Shown here one piece after another: positions 6,466-7,893 of a DNA stretch of 7,893 bases. Made by a program: the position numbers and the translations under genes. Source of the DNA: CAVALG01 sp963589585 (GTDB lineage Bacteria > Bacillota > Clostridia > Oscillospirales > Acutalibacteraceae). Each line of letters starts with the position of its first letter. The first letter of the stretch is position 1. The notes below the pieces were generated by a model. The model was given only the letters and a program-made list of their open reading frames with translations. It was not told where the DNA came from and did no database searches. Location of the stretch: NCBI GenBank assembly GCA_963589585.1, contig CAVALG010000137.1, positions 1 through 7,893 of the forward strand. The letters are read 5' to 3'.

Positions 6466-6519
6466 CTTGGCTCCCTCTGACGAGGGAGCTGTCAAAACTT
6501 TGTTTTGACTGAGGGAGAG
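6466..6519 (+). repeat. Double stem-loop repeat module, complete
   Basis: GCTCCCTC (6470-6477) pairs with GAGGGAGC (6482-6489) across TGAC. GTCAAAAC (6491-6498) then pairs with GTTTTGAC (6502-6509) across TTT, and GAGGGAGAG (6511-6519) ends the module. The final GAGGGAG could also pair with the first CTCCCTC, so two folds compete. There is no T-tract, so it is not a standard terminator, although it is the first strong hairpin unit after the operon. Confidence 0.8.
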
Positions 6520-6638
6520 AAGAACTAAGGCAAAACAGAGATGTAATTACTGTCTGCTATTAAAACTACCGTTAAAATATTTTAGTATAACAACAGACGG
6601 TAAATTGTTATTACCTCTAGTCTTTTCTCTCCCCCAAG

Positions 6639-6673
6639 CTAGATGTTAGACATTAGATTTTAGATATTAGACT
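6639..6673 (+). repeat. Heptad array, 5 units
   Basis: Five contiguous units starting CTAGATG and ending TTAGACT, followed by ATGGTAACGGTAGTTTGATAA, the same module that follows the arrays at 6305 and 6407. Confidence 0.9.
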
Positions 6674-6726
6674 ATGGTAACGGTAGTTTGATAATAGACG
6701 ATAAACTGTGATTACCGTCAGTTCTT

Positions 6727-6785
6727 CTCTCCCTCCGGCTTTGCCTGACAGCAAAGCCACCTCCCTCATCAGATGGAGGCAAGGG
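6727..6785 (-). repeat. Stem-loop repeat module, reverse orientation
   Basis: On the minus strand this reads as a variant of the same module: a GGAGGC...GATGAGGGAGG arm, then a variable hairpin, then GGAGGGAGAG. On the plus strand the hairpin is GGCTTTGC (6737-6744) and GCAAAGCC (6751-6758). It is followed by a second TCAGATGGAGGCAAGGGTTT (6769-6788, 6828-6847), a 20-bp direct repeat. Confidence 0.75.
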
Positions 6786-6787
6786 TT

Positions 6788-6847
6788 TCTGCTGCGCAGA
6801 GATGTCCACCGGACACCCGCACCCTCGTCAGATGGAGGCAAGGGTTT
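6788..6847 (+). repeat. Small hairpins between 20-bp direct repeats
   Basis: TCTGC-TGC-GCAGA (6788-6800) and TGTCC-ACC-GGACA (6803-6815) are consecutive hairpins, followed by the second copy of the direct repeat ending at 6847. The same arrangement occurs near 7311-7389 with minor changes; there the second hairpin improves to GGTGTCC-ACC-GGACACC. Confidence 0.6.
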
Positions 6848-6960
6848 GTGCATACCGTCAAATTGCGGATGGACGGTAAATTGAGGTTAGCATTGGTTTT
6901 TTTTATTCATAGTAAGTATTATTTGCCGTCTGTTTGCATAGCTGTCGTTATACTGAACCC

Positions 6961-7018
6961 CTTGGCTCCCTCTGACGAGGGAGCTGTCAAAAATCTTCGA
7001 TTTTTGACTGAGGGAGAG
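6961..7018 (+). repeat. Double stem-loop repeat module, complete
   Basis: Stem 1 is GGCTCCCTC (6964-6972) with GAGGGAGCT (6977-6985), loop TGAC. Stem 2 is GTCAAAAATC (6986-6995) with GATTTTTGAC (6999-7008), loop TTC, a 10-bp perfect stem. GAGGGAGAG follows. The stem 2 sequence differs from the copy at 6466 but stays fully paired. Confidence 0.82.
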
Positions 7019-7076
7019 ATAAAAAACTAGCGGCAAGCAGCAGCCATCCGTTTGTTATTAAAACTATCTTCACCTA

Positions 7077-7111
7077 CATCTAACGTCTAGTGTCTAACAT
7101 CTAAAATCTAG
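7077..7111 (-). repeat. Heptad array, 5 units, reverse orientation
   Basis: On the plus strand this reads as five NNTCTAR-type units from CATCTAA to AATCTAG. It is the minus-strand form of YTAGAYN. It is identical to 7618-7652 in the next higher-order copy. Confidence 0.9.
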
Positions 7112-7153
7112 AACGGCTGAGGGAGAGAAAGTAAAGAAAATCAGAGATGTAAT

Positions 7154-7245
7154 TACCGTCTGTTATTAAAACTGCCATCACCTACATCTACTATCTAGTG
7201 TCTAGCATCTAAAGTCTAGAACGGGTAGTTTGATAACATACGGTA
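7154..7245. repeat. Heptad array flanked by inverted repeats (MITE-like)
   Basis: TACCGTCTGTTATTAAAACTGCC (7154-7176, key ends TACCGT and CTGCC) and the inverted GGTAGTTTGATAACATACGGTA arm (7223-7245) face each other around a five-unit heptad array (7185-7219). The arms match at most positions, with one single-base offset. No open reading frame lies between. It could be a small non-autonomous mobile element or a cruciform-forming unit; no target-site duplication was identified. Confidence 0.5.
7185..7219 (-). repeat. Heptad array, 5 units, reverse orientation
   Basis: Five contiguous units from CATCTAC to AGTCTAG lie between inverted arms. The equivalent place in the next higher-order copy (7728-7741) retains only two units. 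Confidence 0.9.
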
Positions 7246-7267
7246 AACAGTTCTTGCCTTCGGCTTT

Positions 7268-7327
7268 TTCTCTCCCTCCGTCACGGCTGTGCGCCGTGCC
7301 ACCTCCCTCATCAGATGGAGGCAAGGG
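7268..7327 (-). repeat. Stem-loop repeat module, reverse orientation
   Basis: CTCTCCCTCC is followed by CACGGC (7282-7287) pairing with GCCGTG (7293-7298) across TGTGC, then CCTCCCTCATCAGATGGAGG. The hairpin replaces the GGCTTTGC stem of the copy at 6727 while the flanks stay constant. Confidence 0.75.
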
Positions 7328-7501
7328 TTTCTGCTGCTCAGAGGTGTCCACCGGACACCCGCACCCCCGTCAGGTGGAGGCAAGGGTTTTATGCATACCG
7401 TTAAATTGCGGATAGACAGTAAATTAAGATTAGAATTATTTTTTGTTCTTACAGTAAACATTTTTGCCGTCTATCTTCTAACTGCCGTTATCCACAAACC
7501 T

Positions 7502-7559
7502 CTTGGCTCCTCCTGACGGGGGAGCTGTCAAAAATCTTCGATTTTTGACTGAGGGAGAG
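7502..7559 (+). repeat. Double stem-loop repeat module, complete, covarying stem
   Basis: This is the tandem partner of 6961-7018. Stem 1 is GGCTCCTCC (7505-7513) with GGGGGAGCT (7518-7526). Three bases differ from the partner, all in stem 1, and pairing is kept. Stem 2 (7527-7536 with 7540-7549) is identical. Confidence 0.82.
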
Positions 7560-7617
7560 ATAAAAAACTAGCGGCAAGCAGCAGCCATCCGTTTGTTATT
7601 AAAACTATCTTCACCTA

Positions 7618-7652
7618 CATCTAACGTCTAGTGTCTAACATCTAAAATCTAG
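7618..7652 (-). repeat. Heptad array, 5 units, reverse orientation
   Basis: Identical to 7077-7111, 541 bp away, within the second higher-order copy. Confidence 0.9.
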
Positions 7653-7697
7653 AACGGCTGAGGGAGAGAAAAAGTAAAGAAAATCAGAGATGTAATT

Positions 7698-7767
7698 TTC
7701 GTCTGTTATTAAAACTACCGCCACTCACATCTAATGTCTAGAACGGGTAGTTTGATAACATACGGTA
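7698..7767. repeat. Second inverted-arm element with shortened heptad core
   Basis: GTCTGTTATTAAAACTACCG on the left (ending 7720) and GGTAGTTTGATAACATACGG on the right face each other around only two heptads (7728-7741). It corresponds to 7154-7245 with three heptads missing. Confidence 0.55.
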
Positions 7768-7789
7768 AACAGTTCTTGCCTTCGGCTTC

Positions 7790-7846
7790 TTCTCTCCCTC
7801 CGTCACGGCTGCGCCGTGCCACCTCCCTCATCAGATGGAGGCAAGA
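7790..7846 (-). repeat. Stem-loop repeat module, reverse orientation
   Basis: CACGGC (7804-7809) pairs with GCCGTG (7813-7818) across TGC, flanked by CTCTCCCTCC and CCTCCCTCATCAGATGGAGG. Compared with 7268-7327 the loop has lost two bases and the stem is unchanged. Confidence 0.75.
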
Positions 7847-7893
7847 GGTTTAAGCATACTTGCGGCAAGCAGCGTTTACCGTCCATCTTTTAT

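Larger units (their letters stand above)
6277..6480 (+). repeat. 102-bp tandem duplication
   Basis: Copies 6277-6378 and 6379-6480 each hold a five-unit heptad array, then a GGTAGCGGTAG-like segment, GGTAGGCTGCCGTT, and CTCCTTGGCTCCCTC. They are the same length and align without large gaps. The second copy continues into a complete double stem-loop module at 6466-6519. Confidence 0.8.
6680..7893. repeat. Higher-order tandem repeat of about 540 bp, 2.3 copies
   Basis: Anchors recur at fixed distances. GGTAGTTTGATAA occurs at 6682, 7224 and 7746 (spacing 542 and 522). CTTGGCTCC begins at 6961 and 7502 (541). CATCTAACGTCTAG begins at 7077 and 7618 (541). The third copy is cut by the window edge. 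Bases 6961-7150 and 7502-7693 are almost identical, while the part around 6721-6960 against 7262-7501 is more diverged, so at least two duplication or conversion events are recorded. No transposase or credible gene lies inside. Open frames here translate the repeats. Confidence 0.85.

Noticed and set aside
6491..6510. Rho-independent terminator after the U32 gene
   Set aside because: The stem is perfect but is followed by GAGGGAGAG, not a T-tract. No canonical terminator for the operon was found.
6727..6785. Hammerhead ribozyme: the minus strand contains CTGATGAG
   Set aside because: The required GAAA core segment after stem II and the cleavage-site stem arrangement are absent. The resemblance comes from the GATGAGGGAG repeat arm.
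6853..6904. Terminator: TACCGTC/GACGGTA stem followed by T8
   Set aside because: The loop is 12 nt, the T-run starts about 18 nt after the stem, and the stem is broken in the sister copy.
6769..7389. CRISPR array from recurring TCAGATGGAGGCAAGGGTTT
   Set aside because: There are only two copies per block, the intervening sequence is itself repeated and forms hairpins, and there are no cas genes.
6653..7516. Several 60-85 codon open frames on both strands after the U32 gene
   Set aside because: They translate the stem-loop and heptad repeats, overlap one another, lack ribosome binding sites and match no domain I know.

Overview
The window looks like a chromosomal segment of an anaerobic Gram-positive Clostridia member, most likely Oscillospirales (Oscillospiraceae/Ruminococcaceae-like). 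This is inference. It rests on Soj/Spo0J-type parA-parB with a Bacillota-type parS, purine-rich ribosome binding sites, a long U32 protein, and intergenic repeats of a kind I associate with gut Clostridia. No plasmid replication gene, transposase, tRNA or rRNA is visible.

Layout. Bases 1-420 are a mosaic of short interspersed repeats, possibly with the 3' end of an upstream gene at the left edge. Bases 421-604 are unique, can fold, and end in a rho-independent terminator. A parS-like palindrome (655-670) and a strong promoter (TTTACT, 17 bp, TATAAT) follow. Four plus-strand genes then lie tightly packed: parA (777-1556), parB (1553-2404, 4-bp overlap), an OpgB/LtaS-type phosphoglycerol transferase (2436-4151, 31-bp gap) and a long U32/DUF3656 protein (4148-6244, 4-bp overlap). 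They look like one operon. Bases 6241-7893 hold no credible gene and are a second, denser repeat mosaic.

How the genes relate. ParA and ParB, with parS, are the origin segregation system. The transferase probably decorates or builds a glycerol-phosphate envelope polymer, and the U32 protein is probably an Fe-S rRNA hydroxylation or related RNA-modification enzyme. No direct biochemical link between the two halves is visible. Co-transcription would couple segregation, envelope and translation-related functions.

The least explained material is the repeats. Three modules recur on both strands: (i) arrays of a heptamer YTAGAYN, nearly always exactly five units (35 bp); (ii) a module close to TACCGTCTGTTAT-AAAACTACCG, which sometimes flanks a heptad array as an inverted pair; (iii) a double stem-loop built on CTCCCTC/GAGGGAG, whose stems vary in sequence but keep pairing. 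They are assembled into a 102-bp tandem duplication and a roughly 540-bp higher-order tandem repeat that runs off the right edge. Heptads also supply the stop codon of the U32 gene.
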